Part shown: piece after piece, positions 34,458 to 43,377 of the stretch
Position numbering within the stretch: position 1 is the stretch's first letter
Layout of the letters: each line of letters begins with the position of its first letter
From: Actinomycetospora sp. TBRC 11914
GTDB taxonomy: Bacteria > Actinomycetota > Actinomycetes > Mycobacteriales > Pseudonocardiaceae
Reading direction: 5' to 3'
Assembly (NCBI RefSeq): GCF_012933465.1
Contig: NZ_JABBND010000010.1
Location: 124,001-188,000 of the forward strand
DNA length: 64,000 nt
Notes under the pieces: generated by a model
What the model was told of the DNA's origin: nothing
What the model saw: the letters and a program-made list of their open reading frames with translations, nothing else
Databases searched by the model: none
Made by a program: the position numbers and the translations under genes

Positions 34458-35767
34458 GCGCCGGAACGACGCTGCGCCGCCGCTGGCGGCGGCTGCGGAG
34501 CATCCCGGGCCTGGGCCGCGACACCCTCGTGCTGGTCGGCGTCGTCGTGCTCGGGGCGGTGGCGGCGGTCGTCATCCTCACCCAGCTGAACTTCACCCCG
34601 CCGTGGAGCTCGCGCAGCGAGATCCGGGTCGAGGTCGACGACGCGGTGTCGGTGAGCCCCGGGAACTCCCAGGAGGTCCGGATCGCCGGGGTGCCGGTCG
34701 GGCTCATCGAGGGCTCCGAGGCCACCGACCACCACACCTCGATCCTCACGCTCTCGATCGAACCCGGACACCCGGTCTACGCCGACGCCCGGGCGGTGCT
34801 ACGCCCGAAGAACCCGCTCAACGAGATGTACATCTCGCTGTCCCCGGGAGCGCCGCCGGCCAGGGAGCTCGGGCCCGACGACGTCCTCCCGATCACCCAG
34901 ACCTCCCGCCCGGTGCAGGTCGAGGAGGCCCTCGGCGGGCTCGACGACCGCTCCCGCGCCGCCCTGACCTCACTGATCTCGGAGTCCGACGAGGCGCTGG
35001 CCCGGGCGCCGCGGTCGCTGCCGGCCGGCCTCGACGCGACCAGCGCGACCCTCGACCAGCTGCGTCCGGTCGTCACCGCGCTCGCGGCGCGCCGCGAGAA
35101 CATCCGCCGGCTCGTCGGCACCCTCGCGCAGGTCGGGACGGCGGCCGGCCACGACGACGCCCGGCTGCGGGGCCTGCTCGACTCCACGCAGGCCACGCTG
35201 GCGACGCTCGCCGGCCGCGACGACCAGCTCGCCCACACGCTCGACCAGCTGCCCGGCCTCTCCGACGACCTGCGCCGGGCCCTGTCGAGCACCTCGACGC
35301 TGACCGGCGAGCTCGACCCGACGCTCGACGAGCTCCGGGCCGCGGGCGACGCCCTGCCACCCGCGCTCGAGCGGTTCGACGACGTGACGGTGACGCTGCA
35401 GCAGGTGGCCGCGCAGGCCACCCCCGTCGTCGCGGAGGCCCGGCCGGTGCTGGGGGGTCTGCGGCCCGTGGTCACCGACCTGAAGGGCGCCCTGGGCGAC
35501 GCCCACCCGGTCGCGCGCTGGGCCGACGACGCCACCGCCCAGGTCGCGCCGTGGATGTACGACCTGCAGGCCTTCTTCGCCAACACCAACTCGGTGTTCA
35601 GCGTCGGCGAGGCGAACGGGCGCCGCATCGGCCGCGGCCACCTCTCGCTCGACCTCACCAACCCCGACGGCACGCTGCCCCCGGATCGGGCCGGCACCAA
35701 CACCTACCGCGACGGGCCGAGCCCCTACGGGCCCTACCCGGCCGCCGGGTCAGGAGGTCCCCGATGA
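34454..35767 (+). CDS. mceE: Mce family protein, fifth of six
   Basis: 437 residues, cysteine-free. In most actinobacterial operons the fifth Mce is a lipoprotein; here the N-terminus (LVLVGVVVLGAVAAVVILTQL) is a plain membrane anchor with no lipobox Cys. MCE domain EIRVEVDDAVSVSPGNSQEVRIAGVPVGLI, then NEMYISLSPG and the helical needle. GTGA overlap with mceD. Confidence 0.87.
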   Translation: MSAGTTLRRRWRRLRSIPGLGRDTLVLVGVVVLGAVAAVVILTQLNFTPPWSSRSEIRVEVDDAVSVSPGNSQEVRIAGVPVGLIEGSEATDHHTSILTLSIEPGHPVYADARAVLRPKNPLNEMYISLSPGAPPARELGPDDVLPITQTSRPVQVEEALGGLDDRSRAALTSLISESDEALARAPRSLPAGLDATSATLDQLRPVVTALAARRENIRRLVGTLAQVGTAAGHDDARLRGLLDSTQATLATLAGRDDQLAHTLDQLPGLSDDLRRALSSTSTLTGELDPTLDELRAAGDALPPALERFDDVTVTLQQVAAQATPVVAEARPVLGGLRPVVTDLKGALGDAHPVARWADDATAQVAPWMYDLQAFFANTNSVFSVGEANGRRIGRGHLSLDLTNPDGTLPPDRAGTNTYRDGPSPYGPYPAAGSGGPR

Positions 35768-37074
35768 AGATTCGCGACTCGCTGGTCGGACACGGCCGGC
35801 TGGCCCTCGTCCTCGGGTTCGCCCTGGTGAGCCTGCTCGTCCTGGCCTGGATGTGGTCGTTCACCGGGGTCGAGGTCCCGTTCTTCACCTCCGACCGCGA
35901 CTACGCGGTCTCCGCCGACGTCGACACCGTGCGCAACCTGGTGCCGTTCGCCGACGTCGAGACGGCCGGCGTGCGCGTCGGGGTCGTGGAGACCATCACC
36001 CCGGCGCCCGGGGCGGCGTCGGCCCGGCGGCTCGAGCTGCGCCTCGACGACGTCGCCGTCCCGCTGCACCAGGGCGCGAGCATCCGGGTCAGCGAGAAGT
36101 CGCTGGCCGGGCAGTACTACGTCGACCTCGTCGACGGCACCGGGCCTGCCCTGCCGTCCGGGACGGTGCTGCCCCCGGCCGGGGTGCGGCCCTCGGTCGA
36201 CCTGCGCGACGTCCTCGCGAGCGTCGACACCCCCACCCGCGGCGCGCTCGGGTCGGTGATCCGGTCCGCGGGGACCGCGACCGCGGGCCGCCGGCAGGAC
36301 GTCGCGCGCCTCGTCGACGGCCTGGCCCGCATCGGGGACCACGGCGGCGACGCGCTCGACGCGCTCTCCGCGCAGTCGGCCGACCTCACCCGCCTCTCGG
36401 CCGAGCTGGACACCGTCTTCTCCTCGGTGGACACGGACCGCGGGCAGATCGCCCAGGTCGTCCGCGACGCGAACCGGGTCACGGCCGCGACCGCCGGCCA
36501 GCGCCAGGCCCTGCAGGGCAGCGTCGAGCGTCTGCCCGGGCTGCTCGCCAGCACCCGCACCGCCTCCGACGACCTCACCGGGCTCTCCGGGAAGCTCGCC
36601 CCGGTCGCGTCCGACCTGCAGCGGGCCGCTCCCGACCTCGGCATCGCGCTGCAGGAGCTGCCGGTGGTGACCGCGGAGCTCCGCGGGCTGCTGCCCGACC
36701 TGAAGGGCACGCTCGACGCTTCCCCGGCCACCCTCGACCGGGTCCCCGCGACCGGCGCCGACGTCCGCGCCTTCGTCGGGCCGGCGACGGACCTGCTGCG
36801 CGACCTCAACCCCGCGCTGCGCTACCTGCGGCCCTACGGCCCCGAGGCGGGCCAGTTCTTCGCGAACTTCGCCGCCGGGATGGACCACCCCACCACGGAC
36901 GGGCAGATCTACATCCCCCTGCAGGCCGTGGAGAACCCGGGCGCGCTGCAGCCCGACCCCCTCACGCTGCCACCCGGCATCATCACCGGGGAGAACGCCT
37001 ACCCGGCGCCCGGGTCCCTCGCGAACCGGCAGCCGCAGGGGCCGTTCCCCCACATCGATCGGGACGGCGGATGA
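35764..37074 (+). CDS. mceF: Mce family protein, sixth of six
   Basis: 436 residues, cysteine-free. N-terminal helix (LALVLGFALVSLLVLAWMW), MCE domain (AVSADVDTVRNLVPFADVETAGVRVG), LAGQYYVDLVDG, helical region and a C-terminal segment ending HIDRDGG. ATGA overlap with mceE. Completes the set of six needed for a hetero-hexameric Mce tube. Confidence 0.88.
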   Translation: MKIRDSLVGHGRLALVLGFALVSLLVLAWMWSFTGVEVPFFTSDRDYAVSADVDTVRNLVPFADVETAGVRVGVVETITPAPGAASARRLELRLDDVAVPLHQGASIRVSEKSLAGQYYVDLVDGTGPALPSGTVLPPAGVRPSVDLRDVLASVDTPTRGALGSVIRSAGTATAGRRQDVARLVDGLARIGDHGGDALDALSAQSADLTRLSAELDTVFSSVDTDRGQIAQVVRDANRVTAATAGQRQALQGSVERLPGLLASTRTASDDLTGLSGKLAPVASDLQRAAPDLGIALQELPVVTAELRGLLPDLKGTLDASPATLDRVPATGADVRAFVGPATDLLRDLNPALRYLRPYGPEAGQFFANFAAGMDHPTTDGQIYIPLQAVENPGALQPDPLTLPPGIITGENAYPAPGSLANRQPQGPFPHIDRDGG

Positions 37075-39509
37075 GGCGGCTCGCCGCGGCCGGCGCGGCC
37101 CTCGCGGTCCTCGCGGGCCTGGTGGGCGGCCTCGCGCAGCTGCGGGTCGACACCGGGACCGAGCAGTTCCTCCCGAGCGGTGCCGCGTCGGTGGCCGCGA
37201 CGGCCGACGAGGCCCGGGCGTTCGGCGGTGACCCGATCGTGGTGCTCGCCCGCTCCGCCCAGCCGGAGTCCGATCCCCGTCGCTCCGCTCGCCCCGGGCC
37301 GGCACTCCTCACCGACCCCGACCAGCTGCTGCGGCTGCTGCGCCTCGAGGGCGACCTCGCCCGCACCCCGGACGTCGCCGCGGTCTACGGCCCGGCCACC
37401 GTCCTCAACCAGGTCGTCGGCGCGGCTCGCGGCCTGCTCGCGCAGGTCGCCGGGCGTCGCGACGGGGCCCGGCAGGCAGCGCAGGTCCAGGCGACGCAGG
37501 CCGGGGCGGACCCGGCCGACGCCGCCGCGGCCGGTCAGGCCGCCGCCGAGGCCGTCGACGCCCGCTACGCGCCGCTCGTGGTCGCGGCACTCCCCGCGGG
37601 AGTGCCGACGCTGCGCAACCCGGCCTTCGTCCGCGCCGCGATCCTCGACCCGGACGGGAGCCCGAAGCCGCGGTGGCGGTTCGTGGTGCCCGCCCCCGAC
37701 GCCGTCGCCGTCCTCGTCCGGCCCCGCGAGGGCCTCGACCAGGCCGGCACCGCGCGGCTCGTCGACGGGGTGCGGTCGCAGGTCGCGGCGGCGGGGCTGG
37801 AGACCACGTCGACCACGGTGGCCGGCGTCCCGGTCGTCACGTCGGGGCTGGCCACCGCGGTCGTGCGGGACCTGCCGCTGCTCGCCGGGCTCGTCGCGCT
37901 CGTGGTGGCGGTGCGGTTCTGGTTGGTGCCCGCGGTGCGGCGACGAGGACGCGCCACGCCCGCCGCCGATCGTTCTCCCGTGGCGGATTCGACGGCCGCG
38001 CGTCCGGAACCACCCCCGGGAAGCGATCACGGCCGAGGCGACCGGTGGCGGGCGGTGCTCTGGCCGCTCGCGGTCGCCGCCCTCGGCGCGAGCGTCACGC
38101 CCGCCGTCGCGGGGTGGCTGGGCGTCCCGCTGTCGTTCGGTGCAATCGCGCTCCTCCCGGCGCTGCTCGGCGTCGGGACCTCGTTCCTGCTCTACCTCGC
38201 CTCGGCCCGCGACCGCCGGCCGATGGTGGTGATGGGCCTCGCGGCCGCGGCCGGGTTCGCCGCGCTGGCGGTCTCGCCGCTGCCGTTCGTGCGCCAGCTG
38301 GGCCTCGTGCTCGGCCTCGGCGTGGGCCTGACCGTGGGCGCCGGGCTCGCGCTGCGCCGGTACGCCCCCGCCGGTTCCGAGGACCTCCCGGCGACGGCCG
38401 CGGGCGGGGCGGAGCCGCCGCCGCGCCCGCGGCCGGTGGGGGTGCGGCTCGCCGCCGCCGCGCTCGTCGTCGTCGCCGGACTCGGCTGGGCCGCCCTGGC
38501 CGGTCTCGGGGTCACCGCCAACCCGCTGGACCTCGCGCGGGGCACCCCGCAGCTGGACGACGCCCGCGCCGCCGACCGCGTGCTGGGCTCGTCGGGCGAG
38601 ATCACCGTCGTCCTGCGCGGGCCCGACGTGCTCTCCCCGCCCGCGCTCGCCTGGTCGCGCACCGTCTCGCGGCAGCTCCTCGCCGCCCACGGCGACCAGC
38701 TGCGCCCGGTGATCAGCCTGCCCGACCAGCTCGGCTTCCTCGGCGACGCCCCGACCGCGGCGCAGATCCGGGACGCCGCGGCGCTCCTGCCCGACTACCT
38801 GCGCTCGGCGGTGGTCACCTCCGACGACCACACCTCGCTGGTCACCGTCGGGCTCTCGCTCGACCAGGAGCTGCGCACCCAGGCCGACCTCGTGCGCGCG
38901 ATCCGGGCCGGGCTCCCACCCGTGCCGCCGGGATACACCGCCGAGCTGGCCGGCCTGCCGGTCGCCGCGGCCGACGGCTACGCGACGATCTCCGCGGAGC
39001 GCTACCCGGCCACCCTGGCCGGGATCGCCGCCGTCGGGCTGGTGCTCGGGCTGGGGCTGCGGCGGCGACGCGAGGCGCTGCGGGCCGTCGCCGCCGCCGT
39101 CCTCGCGACGGGCTGGGGCTACGCCCTCATGTGGGTCACCGGCATCCGGCCGACGGTGCTCACGCTGGCCCTGGGCGCGCTCGTCGCGGTCAGCGCCGCC
39201 GAGTTCGTCGTCCTGCTGCGGCTGCCCGGCACCGGCGACGCCCGGCGGCACCGCCGCAGCGTCGCCGTCGCCGCCGCGACCGCCGCCGTCGGCTACGCGG
39301 CGCTCGCGGCGTCCCGGCTCTGGGTACTGCGCGACTTCGGCCTCGTGCTCACCGGCAGCGTCGCCCTGGCCTACCTCGCCGCGCTGCTGGTCACCGCCCC
39401 GGCCGTGGCCGGTGTGATCCCCCGACGCCGGCGGCGTCCCGCCGGGGGCGGCGGCGCTCCCCACGCCGTCGCCACCACCGACCGCGACAGGACGGAGGTC
39501 CCGGCGTGA
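37071..39509 (+). CDS. MMPL/RND-type membrane protein in mce operon
   Basis: 812 residues, cysteine-free. Architecture: one N-terminal helix, a large extracytoplasmic domain containing VDTGTEQFLPSG, a block of helices (residues about 265-440) and, after a second extracytoplasmic domain, another helix block (about 640-800), as in RND/MMPL and hopanoid-export proteins. Mce systems import lipids, and MMPL proteins move lipids; co-expression implies a joint lipid-handling machine. A charged linker of roughly 35 residues near residue 300 differs from the surrounding sequence. ATGA overlap with mceF. Confidence 0.78.
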   Translation: MRRLAAAGAALAVLAGLVGGLAQLRVDTGTEQFLPSGAASVAATADEARAFGGDPIVVLARSAQPESDPRRSARPGPALLTDPDQLLRLLRLEGDLARTPDVAAVYGPATVLNQVVGAARGLLAQVAGRRDGARQAAQVQATQAGADPADAAAAGQAAAEAVDARYAPLVVAALPAGVPTLRNPAFVRAAILDPDGSPKPRWRFVVPAPDAVAVLVRPREGLDQAGTARLVDGVRSQVAAAGLETTSTTVAGVPVVTSGLATAVVRDLPLLAGLVALVVAVRFWLVPAVRRRGRATPAADRSPVADSTAARPEPPPGSDHGRGDRWRAVLWPLAVAALGASVTPAVAGWLGVPLSFGAIALLPALLGVGTSFLLYLASARDRRPMVVMGLAAAAGFAALAVSPLPFVRQLGLVLGLGVGLTVGAGLALRRYAPAGSEDLPATAAGGAEPPPRPRPVGVRLAAAALVVVAGLGWAALAGLGVTANPLDLARGTPQLDDARAADRVLGSSGEITVVLRGPDVLSPPALAWSRTVSRQLLAAHGDQLRPVISLPDQLGFLGDAPTAAQIRDAAALLPDYLRSAVVTSDDHTSLVTVGLSLDQELRTQADLVRAIRAGLPPVPPGYTAELAGLPVAAADGYATISAERYPATLAGIAAVGLVLGLGLRRRREALRAVAAAVLATGWGYALMWVTGIRPTVLTLALGALVAVSAAEFVVLLRLPGTGDARRHRRSVAVAAATAAVGYAALAASRLWVLRDFGLVLTGSVALAYLAALLVTAPAVAGVIPRRRRRPAGGGGAPHAVATTDRDRTEVPA

Positions 39510-40636
39510 CCGAGACCCTCACCCGGCCCGGGGCCGGACCCGACCGCGACCCCGCCGAGGGTCGTCCACGGGGCCGCCTGCGGCGACTCGTCGCCCGCCG
39601 GCGTGTGGCCCTCCTCGACGCGCCCCGCACCCGCCGCGGCCGGATCGTCACCGCCGTGGTGCTGGTGCTGGTGCTGCTCGCGAGCGCCGGCCAGCTCGCC
39701 TGGTCGACGGTCACCGCGCTGCCCGCGGACGCGGCGCTGCGTGTCGGCGGTCTGCGGGGCGAGGTGGTCACCACGCAGTCCCTCGACGCCCGGGTCCGGC
39801 TCTACGGCGCCCTCTACGGCATCGCCGCGCCGACCGACCCGGCCGGGCAGGACCGGTTCCGGCGGGACACCGCGAAGGCGGTCGCGGTGAGCGAGCTGGT
39901 CACCCGCGAGGCGGCGGCCCGCGGCATCGTGGTCGCCGACAAGGCGGTCTCCGACCAGCTCGACCAGCTCGTCGCCCGCAGCTTCCCGGCCGGGCGCGAC
40001 GACTTCCTCGCGAAGCTCTCCGCCGCGGGGGTCTCCGAGCAGGACGTGCTCGGCGAGGTCCGCCGCCAGATGGTCACGTCCCAGCTCTACGACCGGATCA
40101 CCCGGGGCGTGCCGCCGGTGACCGACGACGACGTGGCCCGCGCGTACGACCAGCGCAGGGCCACCCTGACCACCCCGGAGCAGCGCCACGTGCGCGCCGT
40201 CGTGCTCGGGTCCCAGCAGGATGCGGCGGCGACGCTCGACCGGCTGCGCGGGGGAGCCGACGTCACCGCCGAGGCCGCCCGCTCGCTCGACCAGAGCACG
40301 CGCGGCACCGGCGGCGACCTCGGGCTGGTGGGCCACGACCAGCTCGCGACGCTCGACCAGGGTCTGGCCGACGCGGTGTTCGGGGCCGCCCCGAACGCGT
40401 ACGTCGGGCCGCTGCCGCTGCAGCAGGCGTTCGTGGTCGCCCAGGTCGCCGAGGTCCGCCCCGGCACCCCGCTGACCCTCGACCAGGCGCGCGACGAGCT
40501 GCGCGCCCAGCTCGGCGTCGAACGCACCGGCGCGGTGTGGAACGGCTGGATCGCCGACCGCCTGCGCGCCGAGGGTGTCGAGTACGCCGAGAGCTACCAG
40601 CCCGCCGACCCGAGCTCGGCACCCGCTCCCCGCTAG
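39506..40636 (+). CDS. Membrane-anchored SurA/PrsA-like peptidyl-prolyl isomerase
   Basis: 376 residues, cysteine-free. Cytoplasmic Arg-rich N-terminus, a single helix (IVTAVVLVLVLLASAG), then a SurA-type N-terminal helical domain (VVTTQSLDARVRLYGALYG ... AVSELVTREAAARGIVV) and a rotamase/PPIC-like domain (QRHVRAVVLGSQQDAAATLDRLRGG, GGDLGLVGHDQL, QQAFVVAQVAEVRPG). Probably an envelope chaperone assisting the Mce/MMPL proteins. GTGA overlap with the MMPL gene. Confidence 0.77.
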   Translation: MTETLTRPGAGPDRDPAEGRPRGRLRRLVARRRVALLDAPRTRRGRIVTAVVLVLVLLASAGQLAWSTVTALPADAALRVGGLRGEVVTTQSLDARVRLYGALYGIAAPTDPAGQDRFRRDTAKAVAVSELVTREAAARGIVVADKAVSDQLDQLVARSFPAGRDDFLAKLSAAGVSEQDVLGEVRRQMVTSQLYDRITRGVPPVTDDDVARAYDQRRATLTTPEQRHVRAVVLGSQQDAAATLDRLRGGADVTAEAARSLDQSTRGTGGDLGLVGHDQLATLDQGLADAVFGAAPNAYVGPLPLQQAFVVAQVAEVRPGTPLTLDQARDELRAQLGVERTGAVWNGWIADRLRAEGVEYAESYQPADPSSAPAPR

Positions 40637-40653
40637 CAACCCTGGAGGACCCC

Positions 40654-42006
40654 GTGGTCGACGTCGCCGTGCTCGAGACAGCGTCGCTGGGCGACCGCAG
40701 CTACGTCGCGCACGACGGCGCGACCGCGGTGGTGGTCGACCCGCAGCGTGACCTCCACCGCCTCGAGGCGGTGCTCGGCGAGCACGGCCTCGCCGTCGGG
40801 CTGGTCGTCGAGACCCACGTGCACAACGACTACGTCAGCGGCGGCCTGGCCCTGGCCCGGCGTACCGGCGCCCGCTACGCCGTGCCCGCCGGCGAGGACG
40901 TGGCCTTCGAGCGCACCCCGGTCCGCGACGGCGACGAGCTGGCCGTCGGCGCGCTCACGGTGCGGGTGCTCGCCACGCCGGGCCACACCGCGGACCACGT
41001 CGCCTACGTCGTCCGCGGGCCCGACCCCGGGGAGCCCGCCGCCGTGTTCACGGGCGGCTCGCTGCTCTTCGGCACCGTCGGGCGCACCGACCTCGTCGAC
41101 CCCGGCCGCACCGAGGAGCTCAGCCGCGCCCAGTACCGCTCCGCCCGCCGTCTGGCCGACGAGCTCGAGGAGACCGCCCGGATCTTCCCCACCCACGGGT
41201 TCGGGAGCTTCTGCTCCTCCGCGCCGACCTCGGGCGCGAGCGAGAGCACGATCGCGGCCGAGCGGGAGGGCAACCTCGCGCTCACGGTCGACGACGAGGG
41301 TGACTTCGTGCGCCGCCTCGTCGAGGGCCTCACCGCCTACCCGTCGTACTACGCCCACATCGGCCCGCAGAACCTCGCCGGGCCCGAGGCCCCCGACGAC
41401 GGGCCGGTGGCGCCGGTCAACGCCGAGATCCTGCGGCGGCGGCTCGCCGCGGGGGAGTGGGTCGTCGACCTGCGCGAGCGGCGGGCGTACGCGGCCGACC
41501 ACGTCGCGGGTGCGATCGGCATCGGTCTGGAGGGGTCGTTCGCGACCTACCTGGGCTGGGTCGTGCCGTGGGGCGCGCCGGTGACGCTGCTCGGGGAGAG
41601 CTCCGAGCAGATCGCCGACGCGCGTCGCGAGCTCGTCCGGCTGGGCATCGACCACCTCGGCGGCGCCGGGGTGGGGGAGCCCGCGGACCTGGTGCCGTCG
41701 TCGGAGCGGGCCTCGTTCCCGGTGGCCTCCTTCACCGACCTCGCCGGGACCGACGACGCCGTCGTGCTCGACGTCCGCCGCGAGGACGAGTTCGCGGCCG
41801 AGGCCATCCCCTCCGCGGTCAACGTGCCGCTGCACGAGCTCGCCGGCCGGCTCGACGAGCTGCCGGAGACGACGCTGTGGGTGCACTGCCAGTCGGGCTA
41901 CCGCGCCGGGGTCGGCGCGGGCATCCTCGCCCGGGCAGGGCGCGACGTCGTCCTCGTCGACGACGACTTCGACGAGGCGGTGCGCCTCGGCCTGACCGCC
42001 GAGTGA
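40654..42006 (+). CDS. Metallo-beta-lactamase/rhodanese protein, persulfide dioxygenase-like
   Basis: 450 residues. N-terminal MBL domain with His55-x-His57-x-Asp59 (ETHVHNDYVSG) and PGHTADH, related to ETHE1-type persulfide dioxygenases that oxidise glutathione-type persulfides to sulfite. Two rhodanese domains follow: the first has no Cys at its active loop (VTLLGESSEQ), the second has Cys at about 412 (VHCQSGYRAG). The Asp ligand usually in TGD is Gly here (VFTGGSLL), so metal binding may be altered. GTG start after CTGGAGGA, 17 bases after the SurA-like gene, hence the last gene of the mce operon. Confidence 0.85.
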   Translation: MVDVAVLETASLGDRSYVAHDGATAVVVDPQRDLHRLEAVLGEHGLAVGLVVETHVHNDYVSGGLALARRTGARYAVPAGEDVAFERTPVRDGDELAVGALTVRVLATPGHTADHVAYVVRGPDPGEPAAVFTGGSLLFGTVGRTDLVDPGRTEELSRAQYRSARRLADELEETARIFPTHGFGSFCSSAPTSGASESTIAAEREGNLALTVDDEGDFVRRLVEGLTAYPSYYAHIGPQNLAGPEAPDDGPVAPVNAEILRRRLAAGEWVVDLRERRAYAADHVAGAIGIGLEGSFATYLGWVVPWGAPVTLLGESSEQIADARRELVRLGIDHLGGAGVGEPADLVPSSERASFPVASFTDLAGTDDAVVLDVRREDEFAAEAIPSAVNVPLHELAGRLDELPETTLWVHCQSGYRAGVGAGILARAGRDVVLVDDDFDEAVRLGLTAE

Positions 42007-42012
42007 CTCCGT

Positions 42013-42029
42013 CCAGGTCGCTGACCTGG
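42013..42029 (+). terminator. Short terminator-like hairpin after MBL-rhodanese gene
   Basis: CCAGGTC and GACCTGG pair perfectly over seven bases with a three-base loop, four bases after the stop region. No U-tract. Likely marks the end of the mce operon before leader 6. Confidence 0.5.
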
Positions 42030-42171
42030 GCAGATGCGTCGGGCGGCAACGATCCGTGACGCGCATGACCTCACCGGCGGACCGTTGACAAGCGCGAGCA
42101 GCGATGTCTAGCGTCCGACAAGATCGCGCCGTTCGGCGCGGGTCGTGGAGAACGCTGACCCGAGGACGGGC

Positions 42172-42279
42172 ATGGACACGGCATCGCGGACCGACGTGTG
42201 GCGTTGCCACGGTCGCGCGACCAGCCGCACCCGTCGGCACGTCGACCTCGCGCGGGTCAGCAGCGCGCTCTGTCGCTGA
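42172..42279 (+). CDS. Leader peptide 6 (cysteine-type attenuator ORF)
   Basis: Up to 35 residues ending RRHVDLARVSSALCR, fitting H-V-D-L-x-R-x5-C with Cys penultimate. The ATG has GAGGAC upstream; an internal GTG eight codons in is a possible shorter start. It precedes the polar amino-acid ABC operon by 126 bases. Confidence 0.83.
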   Translation: MDTASRTDVWRCHGRATSRTRRHVDLARVSSALCR

Positions 42280-42350
42280 CCCGGATCTCCCCGGCGCCGG
42301 AACCGCGCGCCGATCCTTCCTGAGCTGTCGATCACCGCCGCTGATCTCGG

Positions 42351-42402
42351 CCCCTGCCACGCGCAGGGGTCGTGTTGGTGCGCGCTCCGGAGTCTGGAGA
42401 CT
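42351..42402 (+). promoter_or_regulatory. Hairpins between leader 6 and ABC permease gene
   Basis: CCCCTGC / GCAGGGG (7 bp, five-base loop, 42351-42369) is followed by AGTCT-GG-AGACT (42391-42402), which holds the GGAG ribosome site of the permease gene. The second could hide that site, so translation control is possible as well as termination. Confidence 0.5.
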
Positions 42403-42405
42403 GCC

Positions 42406-43377
42406 GTGCCCCCACCCCTGCCCTCGACGGGAGAAGCCGTCGAGGCAAGGCCCGAGCGACCCGCCGAGCCGGACCTGACCGCGCAGCGCGTCGTCCCGCT
42501 CCGTCATCCCGGCCGGTGGATCGCCACCGTGGTCGTGCTGGTGCTGCTCGCCCAGGTCGTGCACGGGCTCATCACGAACCCGTTCTACCAATGGGACCGC
42601 TTCACCTACTGGTTCGCCCGCCCTGTGGTGCTGCAGGGCCTGCTGATCACCCTCGAGGTGACGGCGATCAGCGCCGTCCTCGCGCTGGCGGGCGGCATCG
42701 TGCTCGCGTTGATGCGCCGGTCGCAGAGCCCGGTGCTGCAGACCGTCAGTTGGGCCTACATCTGGCTGTTCCGGTCGGTCCCGCTCATCGTCCTGCTGCT
42801 GTTCCTCTACAACTTCAGCGCCCTCTACAAGGTGCTCGGGCTCGGTGTCCCCTTCGGACCGCAGTTCGTCACCTTCGGGGTGGCGAGGCTCGGCACCGAC
42901 CTGGTGATCGCCATCGTCGGGCTCAGCCTCAACGCCGCGGCGTTCGCGGCCGAGGTGGTGCGCTCCGGGCTGCTCTCGGTCGACCAGGGCCAGCACGAGG
43001 CGGCCGCCGCCCTCGGGCTGCCCCGCATCTACCAGTTCCGTCACATCGTCCTGCCGCAGGCGTTGCGCACGATCGTGCCGTCCTACGTCAACGTGCTGAT
43101 CGACATCGTCAAGGGCTCGTCCCTGGTGTTCTACGTGTCGCTGCTCGACCTGTTCGGACAGGTGCAGAGCCTCGGGTCGACCTACCCCGGGGACATCGTC
43201 CCGCTGCTGGTCGTCGCCACCGTCTGGTATGTCGTGCTCACCAGCGTGATCTCCGTCGTGCAGTACTACGTCGAGCGACGGTTCGCCCGCGGTGCCGAGC
43301 GGACGCTGCCGCCGACGCCCCTGCAGCGGCTGCGACGCACGCTCGGGTCGATCCGGTCGATCGGGGCCGCGCGATGA
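42406..43377 (+). CDS. Polar amino-acid ABC transporter permease (cystine-type candidate)
   Basis: 323 residues. About 45 polar N-terminal residues then BPD-type helices. LFRSVPLIVLLLFLYN and LNAAAFAAEVVRSGLLSVDQGQHEAAAALGL are diagnostic of the HisM/GlnP permease family, the second being the EAA loop. GTG start, GGAG upstream. Leader 6 suggests the substrate is a sulfur amino acid such as cystine or methionine; this is inference. ATGA overlap with the ATPase. Confidence 0.87.
   Translation: MPPPLPSTGEAVEARPERPAEPDLTAQRVVPLRHPGRWIATVVVLVLLAQVVHGLITNPFYQWDRFTYWFARPVVLQGLLITLEVTAISAVLALAGGIVLALMRRSQSPVLQTVSWAYIWLFRSVPLIVLLLFLYNFSALYKVLGLGVPFGPQFVTFGVARLGTDLVIAIVGLSLNAAAFAAEVVRSGLLSVDQGQHEAAAALGLPRIYQFRHIVLPQALRTIVPSYVNVLIDIVKGSSLVFYVSLLDLFGQVQSLGSTYPGDIVPLLVVATVWYVVLTSVISVVQYYVERRFARGAERTLPPTPLQRLRRTLGSIRSIGAAR

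Noticed and set aside
37940..38040. Charged linker in the MMPL-like gene, considered as a frameshift
   Set aside because: Both sides remain in one frame with good codon bias and membrane helices resume, so it is most simply an in-frame linker.
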